A stretch of DNA of 64,000 nt, from assembly GCA_963843285.1 (NCBI GenBank), contig CAWJJO010000002.1, positions 248,001-312,000 of the forward strand, written 5' to 3'. This document shows, one piece after another, positions 16,498 to 26,212 of the stretch (within the stretch, counting starts at the first letter, position 1; every line of letters starts with the position of its first letter). This DNA is from CAZDDB01 sp963843285 (lineage in GTDB: Bacteria > Acidobacteriota > HRBIN11 > JAKEFK01). The notes below the pieces were generated by a model. That model worked only from the letters and a program-made list of their open reading frames with translations, was not told the DNA's origin and did not search any database. A program made the position numbers and the translations under genes.

Positions 16498-18003
16498 ATG
16501 GACCAGAAAATCATAGAATTAGTAATCGTTGTCATCTATTTTGCTGTTTTGATTCTTCTTTCGATTTACGGTATCCACCGCTATGTAATGGTGCATCTGT
16601 TCCGGAAATACCGCAGCCGGAGTCCGGAGTTAAAGGCGCCGTTTGCCAAGCTTCCGGAAATCACCGTGCAGCTTCCCATCTACAATGAAATGTATGTTGT
16701 CGAACGGTTGATTGATGCTGTTTGCCATATCGATTATCCGGCGGACAAATTTGAGGTTCAGGTTCTTGATGATTCCACGGATGAGACTCAGAACATCGCA
16801 AGAGCTCTGGTAGAGCGCTATCAGAACAAAGGGATCAATGTTCATTACCTGCACCGGGAAATTAGAACCGGATTTAAGGCAGGAGCACTGGCGGAAGGGT
16901 TGAAACATGCGAAAGGCCAGTTTATCGCAATCTTTGATGCGGATTTTATTCCTTCTCCTGAAATTTTGTTGAAAACGGTTCATTATTTCAGCGATCCGGA
17001 AATTGGAATGGTTCAGGTTCGCTGGGGCCACATTAATAGCGAATATTCCCTTCTGACCAAGATTCAGTCGATCATGCTGGATGGTCATTTCGTTGTCGAA
17101 CATACGGCGCGAAACCGTTCCGGCCGGTTTTTTAACTTTAACGGAACGGCGGGGGTCTGGAGACGAGAAGCGATCGCAACCTCCGGCGGATGGCAGCACG
17201 ATACTCTGACGGAAGATCTGGATCTCTCGTATCGGGCGCAACTTGGGGGATGGAAATTTATTTTTGTTCCGGATGTGGTCGCTCCTGCTGAAGTCCCCGT
17301 GGAAATCAACTCTTTTAAATCCCAGCAGCACCGCTGGGCAAAAGGATCGATCCAGACCGCGAGAAAGATCCTACCGCAGGTATTTAAAAGCAAGTTGCCC
17401 TGGTATATCAAGGTGGAAGCTTTTTTTCATCTTTCCAGCAATATCTCTTACTTGTTGATGTTGATTCTTTCCTTGTTCACATTGCCTTCGCTGGTAATCC
17501 GGTACGAACAGGGGTGGCAGAACATCATGATTCTGGATTTGCCGATCTTCCTGATCGGGACGATCTCGGTATTTTCTTTCTATGTTTTTTCTCAAAAAGA
17601 GATTTACGGCGACTGGGTTTCACGCGTAAAGTACATCCCGTTACTAATGTCGCTCGGGATCGGGTTGTCGGTAAACAACTCGAAAGCTGTGCTGGAAGCT
17701 CTGTTCGGCTACCAGACAGATTTCAAACGGACGCCGAAGTATTGTATTGAAAAGAATTCCGATCATTGGCGGCATAAGAAATACCGCGTCGGCAAAAGCG
17801 CACTGGCGATGATCGAGCTGGCGTTTGCATTGTATTTCGGCCTGACCATCTATTATGCATTTTACCACCGGATATTTTTTAGCATTCCGTTTCTGATGCT
17901 CTTCTTCTTCGGGTTTGTATACACGGGTTTGATATCTCTGACCCAATCGAATCGTTCCTGGCTTACGATGCTGAAACGCCCTGTTCCAAAGTTTCAAGCT
18001 TGA
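16498..18003 (+). CDS. Cellulose-synthase-like glycosyltransferase family 2
   Basis: A 501-residue processive-type GT2 with an N-terminal helix, cytoplasmic catalytic domain and four or so C-terminal helices. Catalytic features: VQLPIYNE, VLDDSTDET, FDADFIPSPE, TEDLDLSYR and QQHRWAKG (the QxxRW box). These enzymes polymerise or transfer sugars from UDP/GDP donors across the inner membrane. No PilZ domain or BcsB partner is present, so it need not make cellulose; a glucosyl- or mannosyl-transferase is equally possible. It is expressed from its own strong promoter with a long leader. The TIG-NHL gene follows 63 bp downstream. Confidence 0.9.
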   Translation: MDQKIIELVIVVIYFAVLILLSIYGIHRYVMVHLFRKYRSRSPELKAPFAKLPEITVQLPIYNEMYVVERLIDAVCHIDYPADKFEVQVLDDSTDETQNIARALVERYQNKGINVHYLHREIRTGFKAGALAEGLKHAKGQFIAIFDADFIPSPEILLKTVHYFSDPEIGMVQVRWGHINSEYSLLTKIQSIMLDGHFVVEHTARNRSGRFFNFNGTAGVWRREAIATSGGWQHDTLTEDLDLSYRAQLGGWKFIFVPDVVAPAEVPVEINSFKSQQHRWAKGSIQTARKILPQVFKSKLPWYIKVEAFFHLSSNISYLLMLILSLFTLPSLVIRYEQGWQNIMILDLPIFLIGTISVFSFYVFSQKEIYGDWVSRVKYIPLLMSLGIGLSVNNSKAVLEALFGYQTDFKRTPKYCIEKNSDHWRHKKYRVGKSALAMIELAFALYFGLTIYYAFYHRIFFSIPFLMLFFFGFVYTGLISLTQSNRSWLTMLKRPVPKFQA

Positions 18004-18066
18004 GCCGGGGAGTTTCCCTTTCATTACCGAAACGAGGGAAGCGCTTCCTGCTGATAGAGGCGTCTG

Positions 18067-19065
18067 ATGCGTAGCTTTTCTCCAAAGATCAAGCAGATCA
18101 AGCCGGCCGCCGGGATTGAAGGCGGCAAGATCACGCTGGAGGGGAACGGTTTCTGCGATGAGGAATCGTTTGATTCCCATGTTTTTTTCGGCGATCTGGA
18201 AGCGCGATTATTTTTGATTTCCAACTCTCGGCTGGTCGCTCAGATTCCGGAGAATGCGACTTCCGATTCCGTCATCGTATCTTCAAATGGAAAAAAGAGC
18301 AGAGGATATCGTTATCCGATTGGTCAGAAGCTATCGGCGGAAGTCAATCCGGTAGATAGTCCCGTTTTTGATAAGCAGGGCAACCTTTATGTCACCTGCA
18401 GCGGGAAACGCGATGAGACGCCACCTGTTTCCGTGTATCGCATTCCTCGCAATGGAAAGCCGGAACCGTTTCTGACCAACGTTCCCAATGCAACTTCCCT
18501 GGCTATGGATGGTGAAGGTAATCTATATATCTCCAGCCGTTTTGAGGGGAGGGTTTACCGTGCAACACCCAAAGCGGACGTAACCGTGTTTGCGCGGGAT
18601 CTTGGAGTTCCTACCGGACTTGCCTTTGATCCCGGCGGATTGCTGTTTGTGGGAGATCGAAACGGTCGAATTTTGAAAATCGATCCGGATGGCAGCTCGA
18701 CTGTTTTCGCCGAGGTCCCTGAGAGCATGGTTGCGATTCATCTCGCATTTGACCACGACGGCAACCTACTCATCTCAAGTCCGGGACTTTCGAGTTATAA
18801 CCACATCCAGATGCTGGATCGATACGGAAAGCTGATTCCATTGTATGGCGGATTTGGACGCCCGCAGGGTCTGACAGTGGACCGCGCAGGGAATATCTAC
18901 ATCTGCGAAGCGAAGGCGGGAGACAGCTCGGTTGTCCGAATCTCTCCATCCGGTGAAATGACGAATCTGATTTCCGGTCCGATCATGGTGGGTGTGGCTC
19001 TGGACGATCAGGGAAACGCAGCGGTGGCTGCGCAAAATGCTGTTTACTCCGTTCCGCTTCCCTGA
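18067..19065 (+). CDS. TIG/IPT domain plus NHL-type beta-propeller protein
   Basis: A 332-residue protein: an IPT/TIG immunoglobulin-like domain (about 1-85; IKQIKPAAGIEGGKITLEGNGF), then six NHL/SMP-30-like blades with repeats such as SPVFDKQGNLYVT, SLAMDGEGNLYIS and GLTVDRAGNIYIC. No signal peptide is visible at this start (ATG after GAGGCG), which is unusual because such proteins are commonly exported. It lies behind the GT2 gene and may be co-transcribed with it. The function is unknown; propellers of this kind often bind carbohydrate or protein. Confidence 0.8.
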   Translation: MRSFSPKIKQIKPAAGIEGGKITLEGNGFCDEESFDSHVFFGDLEARLFLISNSRLVAQIPENATSDSVIVSSNGKKSRGYRYPIGQKLSAEVNPVDSPVFDKQGNLYVTCSGKRDETPPVSVYRIPRNGKPEPFLTNVPNATSLAMDGEGNLYISSRFEGRVYRATPKADVTVFARDLGVPTGLAFDPGGLLFVGDRNGRILKIDPDGSSTVFAEVPESMVAIHLAFDHDGNLLISSPGLSSYNHIQMLDRYGKLIPLYGGFGRPQGLTVDRAGNIYICEAKAGDSSVVRISPSGEMTNLISGPIMVGVALDDQGNAAVAAQNAVYSVPLP

Positions 19066-21014
19066 GTCAGCTGCTTCGTTGCTTCTGCCAGTTGCTGGTG
19101 CGCTCCCCACAATACCAGCACATCGTTCTCTTCCACCAGAAAATCCGGATCCGGATTTGTAAGAGCCTGCTCGTTTCGCAAAACTGCCAGGATTGTGGCG
19201 CCGGTCCTCTTTCGCAGGCCCAATTCTCTGACTGTTTTGCTTTTCGCGGGAGAATCTTCAGTCACGATCACTTGTTGAATCGTGCTCTTTAGAAACAGCT
19301 CGGACATCTTCATCAATCTTTCTTGTGTCAGTGAAAGGCCTCTGAGCATGCCATAACTATCGGACCGCACGATCTGTATCTGTTGATTGATCAGATGATC
19401 GGGGATACGGTATTGTTCCAGCACCCGCGCAAAAATTTCAATCGAAGTCTCGAATTCTTCAGGGATCACCAGATCGGCGCCGAGCGACATCAGCGTATCC
19501 ACCTCCGCCACATATCTGGTGCGCACCAGAATTACGCCAGAACGGTTCAAATCGCGAAAAATTGCGACGCAGCGGCGGGTTGCAGAAACATCGCTGATAG
19601 CAACTACTACCATCCGCGCGCGTTGAGCGCCTGCACTACTCAGTACTTCTTTGCGTGTGGCGTCCCCAAACACCACCGGGATCTCCTGCTGCCTCGCTTC
19701 ACGGACCAGTTGATCGCTAAGCTCGATCACGAGAAATGGAATGCCGGCATCCCGGACTACACGCGAAAGATTCTTCCCGTTTAGTCCGAACCCTACGATC
19801 AACAAATGATCGGAAAGCTCTGTTCGCGGCGCGTCGCCGGTTTTTTCTTCGATCCGGAAGAAATGCTGGAGCTTGAGTGCAAGCTGCGGAGACAGCAGGA
19901 TGATCAATGGCGTCACCAGCATTGTCAATACCGAAGAAGTGAGAAAGAGCTGATACAAATGATCCGGGAGCAATTGCAATGGCCGGCTCTGCTCTGCAAG
20001 AAGAAAGGAAAACTCGCCGACTTGAGAGAGACTGAAAGCAGCAATGGCTGAAATCCGCACCGTATGTTTTGTCAGCAAAAGGATTGCGATCAGGATCAGA
20101 CTCTTTCCCAGAAGAATTCCGCCGGCCAGCGCAAGATTTAGATTCCAACTGTGCATCAGGTATGAAAAGTCCAATAGCATTCCAATGGAAATGAAAAAGA
20201 TCGCGTTGAACGTGTCGCGAAATGGGAGGATGTCCGAAAGGATCTGGTGGCTGTACTTGGATTCTGAGATCACCAGCCCTGCGATAAATGCTCCGAAGGC
20301 AAGGGAAAGTCCGAGATAAGAGCTTGCATACGCAGTTCCCAAACACAAAAAGAGAACCGTGATCAGAAACAGATCGCGGCTTCGTACAACCAGTTTCAAT
20401 AATGGCGGAACGAGATAGCGGGTAACCATAAACAGCCCGGCGACGGCTGCGGCTGCTGTAGCAAGTTGTTTTATAATCTGGATGGGATCCGGTTCGCCTC
20501 CCGATAGAACGGGGATCATCAATATCATCGGGATGACGCAAAGATCCTGATACAGAAGGATGCTGACGGAAAGTTTGGCTTGCGGTGTATCGATCTCGCC
20601 GCGGTCCGCCATCAGTTTGAGTACGATCGCTGTGCTGCTCAGCGCGAACAGGAAGCCGAGAAAAATGCCTTGATGCGCCGGAATTCCGGCCCAGCGTGAG
20701 GCGCCCGCTGTGAGCCCAATGGTCAACGCTATCTGCGCCGTTGCGATGCAGAACATGCGGAGGCCGCTCGAGAAGAGCTGACGCAGGGAAAACTCGAGTC
20801 CGATTGTAAACAAAAGGAGCACGACTCCGATCCCGGCCATCTCACGGACCGCTTCCAGTTGTGATACCAGCTGCGCGCCGTGGGGACCTGCAATCATTCC
20901 GGTGATCAGGAACCCGACAATCGACGGCAATTTCAATCGGTGAAACAAGAAACTTACCGGGATGGCCACGGCAAGCAAGATCACGAAATCTTTGAGTAAC
21001 GAATAAGATTCCAT
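19044..21014 (-). CDS. Kef-type monovalent cation/H+ antiporter with TrkA-N and TrkA-C domains
   Basis: A 656-residue CPA2-family protein. About twelve helices (1-380) begin SIVGFLITGMIAGPHG. A RCK/TrkA-N Rossmann domain (VGFGLNGKNLSRVV, ~415) and a TrkA-C domain close the protein. It probably exchanges K+ or Na+ for H+ under nucleotide control. The start is at 21014 (MESYSLL); the ATG at 21032 would add six residues not typical of the family. It is divergent from ubiE, 36 bp away, and its 3' end overlaps the TIG-NHL gene by 22 bases. Confidence 0.92.
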   Translation of the reverse strand: MESYSLLKDFVILLAVAIPVSFLFHRLKLPSIVGFLITGMIAGPHGAQLVSQLEAVREMAGIGVVLLLFTIGLEFSLRQLFSSGLRMFCIATAQIALTIGLTAGASRWAGIPAHQGIFLGFLFALSSTAIVLKLMADRGEIDTPQAKLSVSILLYQDLCVIPMILMIPVLSGGEPDPIQIIKQLATAAAAVAGLFMVTRYLVPPLLKLVVRSRDLFLITVLFLCLGTAYASSYLGLSLAFGAFIAGLVISESKYSHQILSDILPFRDTFNAIFFISIGMLLDFSYLMHSWNLNLALAGGILLGKSLILIAILLLTKHTVRISAIAAFSLSQVGEFSFLLAEQSRPLQLLPDHLYQLFLTSSVLTMLVTPLIILLSPQLALKLQHFFRIEEKTGDAPRTELSDHLLIVGFGLNGKNLSRVVRDAGIPFLVIELSDQLVREARQQEIPVVFGDATRKEVLSSAGAQRARMVVVAISDVSATRRCVAIFRDLNRSGVILVRTRYVAEVDTLMSLGADLVIPEEFETSIEIFARVLEQYRIPDHLINQQIQIVRSDSYGMLRGLSLTQERLMKMSELFLKSTIQQVIVTEDSPAKSKTVRELGLRKRTGATILAVLRNEQALTNPDPDFLVEENDVLVLWGAHQQLAEATKQLTQGSGTE

Positions 21015-21050
21015 ACGGGCTTCGCGAATCAATGATAATCTGTTTACCCG

Positions 21051-21737
21051 ATGTTGGAAATTCCTTATTCGCCTAAAGATGCAACCAGCATCCAGTTGCT
21101 ATTTACACGGATTGCGAAGAAATACGATCGTACAAACAGCATCATCTCTTTCGGATTGGATTCGGTCTGGCGCAAACGGTTTGTCCGGTTGTTTGCCGAC
21201 CGCAAGAAAATTGCGGATGTCTGTTGCGGTTCAGGTGCGTTGATCCCACTGCTTGGAACCCGGATCCTGGCCGGATTGGATTTCACACGGGCCATGCTTT
21301 CTATCGCCGCTCAAAAAGAGCCGCGCACAAGGCTCGTGGAAGGTGATGCGCAAAAAATTCCATTCGCATCGGAGACATTCGATGCGGCAGCGATCGTTTA
21401 CAGCGTCCGAAATATTCCGGATGTTCCGCTGGCACTCAGGGAACTGCATCGCGTCCTTGCGCCGGGAGGACTGCTGGGAATCCTGGATTTCGGAGTTCCC
21501 AGAAACAAAGTCCTGGAGTTGATGTATCTGCTCTATTTCAAGAAGATCATGCCGTTTCTGGGAAGTCGCGTTGCCGGTGACCCGAGCTCGTATCACTATT
21601 TCGTCAATTCAGTGATCAACTTTCCGAAACGCGACGCATTCCTGCAATGGATGCGAGAAGCGGGGTTCCAAAATTGCCGGTACGAAGAATACACGCTGGG
21701 CGCCGCCATCTGCTACGTGGGTGAGAAGGAAGGTTAA
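21051..21737 (+). CDS. ubiE: Demethylmenaquinone/2-polyprenyl-benzoquinol methyltransferase
   Basis: A 228-residue SAM enzyme of the UbiE/MenG type, which methylates the quinone ring in the last or near-last step of menaquinone or ubiquinone synthesis. It has the N-terminal FTRIAKKYDRTNSIIS block, SAM motif VCCGSGALIPLL and the FDAAAIVYSVRNIPD block. VCCGSG differs from the usual CGTGD form in lacking the aspartate. No other quinone genes are nearby. MenG (menaquinone) is more likely if the organism lacks ubiquinone. Confidence 0.88.
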   Translation: MLEIPYSPKDATSIQLLFTRIAKKYDRTNSIISFGLDSVWRKRFVRLFADRKKIADVCCGSGALIPLLGTRILAGLDFTRAMLSIAAQKEPRTRLVEGDAQKIPFASETFDAAAIVYSVRNIPDVPLALRELHRVLAPGGLLGILDFGVPRNKVLELMYLLYFKKIMPFLGSRVAGDPSSYHYFVNSVINFPKRDAFLQWMREAGFQNCRYEEYTLGAAICYVGEKEG

Positions 21738-21811
21738 GCACGGAAACACGGAAGCACGGATTAGGTTCTTGGGAATTCTCTGTTCCGTTATTCCGTGCTT
21801 CTGTGTTTCTT
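21738..21811. repeat. Dispersed inverted repeat (CACGGAAACACGGAAGCACGG type)
   Basis: The left arm GCACGGAAACACGGAAGCAC (from 21738) pairs with the right arm TTCCGTGCTTCTGTGTTTC (to ~21810). It begins immediately after the ubiE TAA and fills most of the gap to the convergent groEL terminator. Confidence 0.75.
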
Positions 21812-21817
21812 TTCTTC

Positions 21818-21846
21818 AAAAAAAAGGCGGGCACAAAGGCCCGCCG
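21818..21846 (-). terminator. Rho-independent terminator of groESL
   Basis: On the minus strand a 7-bp perfect stem GGCGGGC/GCCCGCC with a 6-base loop is followed by eight T residues. It lies 17 bp after the groEL stop. Confidence 0.85.
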
Positions 21847-21863
21847 TTTAACACTCTTGAGAT

Positions 21864-23493
21864 TTAGTACATTCCGCCCATGCCGGCGCCGGGGCCGGGC
21901 ATCGCAGGCTGCTTGTCATCCTCATCCTGAATTTCAGAAATCAGGGCTTCGGTTGTCAGCATCAGCGAAGCAATACTGGATGCATTCGTCAAGGCGATGC
22001 GGCATACTTTTGCCGGATCGATGATTCCCGCTTCCATCATGTCTTCCACTTTTTCAGTTGCCGCATTAAAGCCGATGGTCCCTTTCTCTTTTTTGATATG
22101 TTCCACAATCACGGAACCCTCTGCTCCTGCGTTGGCCGCGATCTGACGGATCGGTTCTTCGAGCGCGCGCCGGATCAGATTCACACCGATTTGCTGATCG
22201 CCGTCCAGTCTTTAGCGAGTCCAGCGCGGCAATCGCGCGTAGATACGTGACTCCGCCGCCCGGAACAATTCCTTCTTCCACAGCGGCTTTGGTTGCGTGC
22301 ATCGCGTCTTCCACTCGGGCCTTCTTCTCTTTCATTTCAGTTTCGGTGGCCGCGCCGACCTTGATCACCGCAACTCCACCGACCAGTTTGGCCAGTCTTT
22401 CCTGGAGTTTTTCGCGATCGTAATCGGAAGTGGTGTCTTCCATCTGCTTCCGCAGCTGTTTCACGCGTCCTTCGATATCGCCTCGCTTTCCGCGTCCTTC
22501 CACAAGGGTGGTGTTGTCCTTATCAATGACAACCTTTTTGGCCTGTCCGAGATCTTCGATTTTCACGTTTTCCAGTTTGATTCCCAGATCTTCGGAAATG
22601 ACCTTGCCGCCGGTCAGGATGGCGATGTCTTCCAGCATCGCTTTTCTACGATCGCCAAATCCTGGAGCTTTGACTGCAGCCGCATGAAGCGTTCCGCGCA
22701 GTTTGTTGACAACCAGAGTTGCCAGCGCTTCTCCTTCTACTTCTTCGGCAATAATCAGGAACGGTTTGCCCATCTTGGCTACCTGTTCCAGAACAGGAAG
22801 CAGATCTTTCATGCCGCTGATTTTCTTTTCATACAGAAGAATCAGCGCATTTTCCAGAACGACTTCCATTCTTTCAGGATCCGTCACGAAGTATGGAGAG
22901 AGATAACCACGATCAAACTGCATTCCTTCCACAACTTCCAACGAGGTCTCCATCGACTTCGCTTCTTCTACGGTGATGACTCCATCTTTTCCAACTTTCT
23001 CCATTGCCTGGGCAATGATGTTTCCGATGGTTTCATCGTTGTTGGCGGAAACGGTACCCACCTGGGCAATCTCTTTTCCTTTTACCGGGACGCTCATCTT
23101 TTTGATGTGTTCGATGACATCTGCAACGGCTTTTTCGATTCCGCGCTTGAGATCCATCGGATTTGCGCCGGCGGCCACATTTTTGCAGCCTTCGCGATAA
23201 ATCGCCTGCGCCAGAACGGTTGCTGTGGTGGTGCCGTCACCGGCGATATCACTGGTTTTGCTGGCCACTTCGCGAACCATCTGTGCGCCCATGTTTTCCC
23301 ACGGATCTTTCAGCTCAATTTCTTTTGCAACAGTCACGCCGTCCTTGGTGATCGTGGGCGAACCAAATTTCTTGTCCAGAATGACGTTGCGACCCTTCGG
23401 ACCGAGTGTAACTTTTACCGCATCGGCCAATTTATTCACGCCACGAAGGATTGATTGGCGCGCTTCTTCACTATATTGAATTTGTTTCGGCAT
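21864..23493 (-). CDS. groEL: Chaperonin GroEL, interrupted by a single-base frameshift
   Basis: The 60-kDa chaperonin subunit, two rings of seven, which folds proteins with GroES. The first 430 or so residues are in one frame (SEEARQSILRGVNKLADAVK; GDGTTTATVLA; GAATETEMKEKKARVEDAMHA). The last ~110 are in another (LIRRALEEPIRQIAANAG; end MPGPGAGMGGMY). The frames meet near 22209: reading CTAAAGACTGGACGGCGAT without the A after AAG restores LKLDGDQQIGVN. With that correction the protein is 542 residues, the normal length. As read, the frame continues to a stop at 22066 and the equatorial C-terminal part is lost. A sequencing or assembly error is most likely because everything else is intact. 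Good Shine-Dalgarno (AAGGAGG); 16 bp after groES. Confidence 0.93.
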
Positions 23494-23509
23494 TGATTCC
23501 TCCTTCGCC

Positions 23510-23806
23510 TCAGTGTTTGATCACGCCAAGAACTTCATCTTCGCGCAAAATAATGTACTCAATATTGTCGAGTTTGACCTCGGTACCGGAATACTTTCCA
23601 ATCAAGACCCGGTCCCCAGGTTTCACGTCCAACGGAATTGTTTTTCCGTCTTCCAGGATTTTTCCGTTTCCTACTGCGATCACTTCCGCTTCCAACGGTT
23701 TCTCTTTTGCAGTGTCCGGAATGATGATTCCACCCCGGATCTGTTCCTGCTCTTCGATCCGTTTTGCGAGAATTCGATCATGCAATGGTCGAATTGTTGC
23801 TGCCAT
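23510..23806 (-). CDS. groES: Co-chaperonin GroES
   Basis: A 98-residue heptameric lid of GroEL. The N-terminal RPLHDRILAKRI, mobile loop EEQEQIRGGIIIPDTAKEKP and C-terminal strand GTEVKLDNIEYIILREDEVLGVI are typical. It starts after GGAGGAACA and is the first gene of the groESL operon, controlled by the CIRCE operator ~120 bp upstream. Confidence 0.97.
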   Translation of the reverse strand: MAATIRPLHDRILAKRIEEQEQIRGGIIIPDTAKEKPLEAEVIAVGNGKILEDGKTIPLDVKPGDRVLIGKYSGTEVKLDNIEYIILREDEVLGVIKH

Positions 23807-23924
23807 AATTGTTCCTCCGCAATAAATTTCGGACCTCCGTAGATACGAATGTCCGTTGATTTTTTTGATTTCAGTTGATTAGTTCTGGCCGGGTTGTCCC
23901 GAGCGAAACTCTGCCGGGAGAATG

Positions 23925-23951
23925 TTAGCACTCACCAGCATCGAGTGCTAA
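23925..23951. promoter_or_regulatory. CIRCE operator (HrcA-binding site)
   Basis: TTAGCACTC, nine spacer bases, then GAGTGCTAA: a perfect match to the CIRCE consensus. HrcA binds it and represses groESL until heat stress. It abuts the -10 of the groES promoter. No hrcA gene is in the window. Confidence 0.95.
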
Positions 23952-23980
23952 TAATAACATAGAAAGTGGCAACTTTGCAA
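23951..23980 (-). promoter_or_regulatory. Promoter of groESL
   Basis: On the minus strand TTGCAA (23975-23980) and TATTAT (23951-23956) are 18 bp apart. The CIRCE element begins within the -10 and extends across the expected transcript start, which suits repression by HrcA. The -35 match is modest. Confidence 0.5.
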
Positions 23981-24009
23981 CTATGACTTAGGAGTACGCC
24001 GGCGTCCCT

Positions 24010-24894
24010 CTAAAGGAGGTCGTTTCCTGTCAAACGGGAATAGATTTCGCGGTATTTTCGGCTGGTTTCCTGGATTACATCGTCGGGAAGCTGAGGCGGA
24101 GGTGGCTGTTTGTTCCAGCGGATTTTCTCCAGATAATCGCGCACGTATTGCTTGTCCAGGCTCCTTTGAGGTCTTCCGGGTTGATAGTCATCTTCAGGCC
24201 AGAAACGGGAGGAGTCCGGCGTGAGCGCCTCATCACAAAGGATGATGTTTCCCTCAAATTTACCGAATTCAAATTTCGTGTCCGCGATGATGATTCCCCG
24301 AGTCAACGCGTAAGCGGCGGCCTGCGCGTAGAGTTTCAGAGTCAATTCTTTCAGCGTGCGTGCGGTGGATTCCCCGATCATTCGTGCTGTTTCTTCAAAG
24401 CTGATATTGATGTCGTGACCCGTTGGCGCTTTGGTTGCCGGTGTAAAGATTGGTTCCGGCAGGGCGCCGGACTCCGTCAATCCGGCCGGAAGTGCAATTC
24501 CGCAGACCGCGCCTGTTTCCCTGTATTCCTTCCAACCGGATCCGGAAAGGTATCCACGGGCAACACATTCGACGGGAAACATTTCCGCTTTCTTGACGAT
24601 CATGGATCTGCCCGCAAGTTCCGGGTACTTCCTCAACCCGGCGGGGTATTGTTCCGTATTCGCTGTGATCACATGATTGTTTACTGCATTTCGCAAGTGT
24701 TGAAACCAGAACAATGAAATCTGAGTGAGCACCTTTCCCTTATCGGGGATCGGATTTGGCAACACAAAATCAAATGCAGAAACGCGATCGGATGCGATGA
24801 ACAGGAGCGAATCCCCGAGATCATAGATGTCGCGCACTTTTCCGCGCGCCTTGAGGGGAAATTCCTGAATATTTGTTTGAATTACCGGATTCAT
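24010..24894 (-). CDS. purC: Phosphoribosylaminoimidazole-succinocarboxamide synthase (SAICAR synthetase)
   Basis: A 294-residue purine-synthesis enzyme that joins aspartate to CAIR with ATP. Characteristic blocks: ARGKVRDIYDLGDSLLFIASDRVSAFD (split here by length limits), GYLSGSGWKEY, and FEFGKFEGNIILCDEALTPDSSRFW. This is the longer eukaryote-like PurC form (about 290-300 residues) common in several phyla. It is a single gene; upstream and downstream neighbours are unrelated. Confidence 0.95.
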   Translation of the reverse strand: MNPVIQTNIQEFPLKARGKVRDIYDLGDSLLFIASDRVSAFDFVLPNPIPDKGKVLTQISLFWFQHLRNAVNNHVITANTEQYPAGLRKYPELAGRSMIVKKAEMFPVECVARGYLSGSGWKEYRETGAVCGIALPAGLTESGALPEPIFTPATKAPTGHDINISFEETARMIGESTARTLKELTLKLYAQAAAYALTRGIIIADTKFEFGKFEGNIILCDEALTPDSSRFWPEDDYQPGRPQRSLDKQYVRDYLEKIRWNKQPPPPQLPDDVIQETSRKYREIYSRLTGNDLL

Positions 24895-24968
24895 TACTCA
24901 CCCCTTTGATCGAAGGACAGCAAAGTATAATCTTGATCCGAAGGGTTTCGCAAGCATGGCCATTTCTT

Positions 24969-26114
24969 TTAACGAAAGAAAAACGGCAAAAAGAACATTG
25001 CACACAAAAGATAGAAAAACGCTTTCGCCGCGCGTGGGAAATGTTCTTTCCACGCATGCCAGATTACGGCGGTAACCACCATCGAGGAGATGAGCAGAAA
25101 CGAAATCACGAATGATTGGCCGTGGGTGAGAACAGCTCCCACATCTTTTGCAATGAAATACGGTGTAAAACATGCGCCGTAAACGATGATCAGGTGGAAT
25201 CCATAAACCAGAAGGGATTCCTGACCTGCGGTGTTCAGCCACGATTCCCGGGGCTTCCGGATACGCTCGTACCACCAGAAAAACGCAAGCACAAGAAATA
25301 TGAATCCCATCTTGAGCATGAAGTGTCTCGGACTGGAACGGGATGGATCAACGTAAGTATGGTATTGCCACGGCACGTAGAAGAGCGCAAAAGCGCTTAC
25401 AAACATGATTGCACCACTGATCGCGATGATCGCAAAGAACAACCCCTCACGTCCCATTGTTCGCGCCTTCTGATAAATCCAGCAAACGAAAGCTCCCAAA
25501 AACGCAAACGCAGACCACGGGAACAGTGGGAAGAGCGCTCCATGTTTGACATTGATGTAATCGGATAAGGGAGGCGGCAAATAATCTCTGCCATCGATAT
25601 CGTACAGAAATGGAGTTACGAATACATTTCCCAGCGCAAGAACAAAAAGCATCCACATCGCGGCTGTTCTGTTGCGCAAGAAAACTGCAAGAAAGAGAAT
25701 GAACAGCAGGGAGAGTGAGATCAGATGCAAGACATCGCATCTCAAAAAATACAGGAACGATTCCCTGCTGAAGTGGCACATGGATCGGAAAGACCAGACG
25801 GGCAAATGAAGCCAGAACGCGACGCCCAATATGAACAACAGCCTTCGGATCTGCATCCTGAATGGCGGCTCAAATCGCAGAAAACTTTCCCACTTCTTTT
25901 CCACCACCAGGGCGATCGCAAATCCCGCGATGAAAATGAAACCGGGAGCAACCATCCCGTTTAGAAGATTCAGATAATGGTGTGGACGCGATCCGCGCAA
26001 AGCCGGTAGTATTGTGGTATTCGTGACATGGCCTTCGATCATGATCAAGGCCACCAGACCGCGGAACATATCGACAAACAAAAGCCGTGAACTAGGGGGA
26101 TTGGCTCGATTCAT
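24969..26114 (-). CDS. Membrane protein of the HGSNAT/DUF1624 acyltransferase type
   Basis: A 381-residue protein with roughly ten helices. The N-terminus RLLFVDMFRGLVALIMIEGHV matches the HGSNAT-like (heparan-alpha-glucosaminide N-acetyltransferase, DUF1624) and acyltransferase-3 membrane families ('R.D..RG.a...M...H'). The invariant histidine of that block is present in MIEGH. It probably transfers an acyl group across the membrane to a sugar. The substrate is unknown and the gene stands alone between purC and a small transcription unit. Confidence 0.75.
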   Translation of the reverse strand: MNRANPPSSRLLFVDMFRGLVALIMIEGHVTNTTILPALRGSRPHHYLNLLNGMVAPGFIFIAGFAIALVVEKKWESFLRFEPPFRMQIRRLLFILGVAFWLHLPVWSFRSMCHFSRESFLYFLRCDVLHLISLSLLFILFLAVFLRNRTAAMWMLFVLALGNVFVTPFLYDIDGRDYLPPPLSDYINVKHGALFPLFPWSAFAFLGAFVCWIYQKARTMGREGLFFAIIAISGAIMFVSAFALFYVPWQYHTYVDPSRSSPRHFMLKMGFIFLVLAFFWWYERIRKPRESWLNTAGQESLLVYGFHLIIVYGACFTPYFIAKDVGAVLTHGQSFVISFLLISSMVVTAVIWHAWKEHFPRAAKAFFYLLCAMFFLPFFFR

Positions 26115-26177
26115 GCTGATTCTCTCGAGAATGGCGACGCCCGAATACTTATATCACAGTCACCGGTTCGGTCGAAC

Positions 26178-26206
26178 TTGACATGCGAGTGAGGCAACCC
26201 TATCTT
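26178..26206 (+). promoter_or_regulatory. Sigma-70-type promoter of a short transcription unit
   Basis: TTGACA (26178-26183), 17-bp spacer, TATCTT (26201-26206). The only thing between it and a strong terminator is about 60 bases. Confidence 0.6.
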
Positions 26207-26212
26207 TCATAG

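Noticed and set aside
22297..23454. Open reading frame of 385 codons antisense to groEL
   Set aside because: GroEL is unmistakable on the other strand; this ORF has no recognisable domain and is a shadow of the coding bias.
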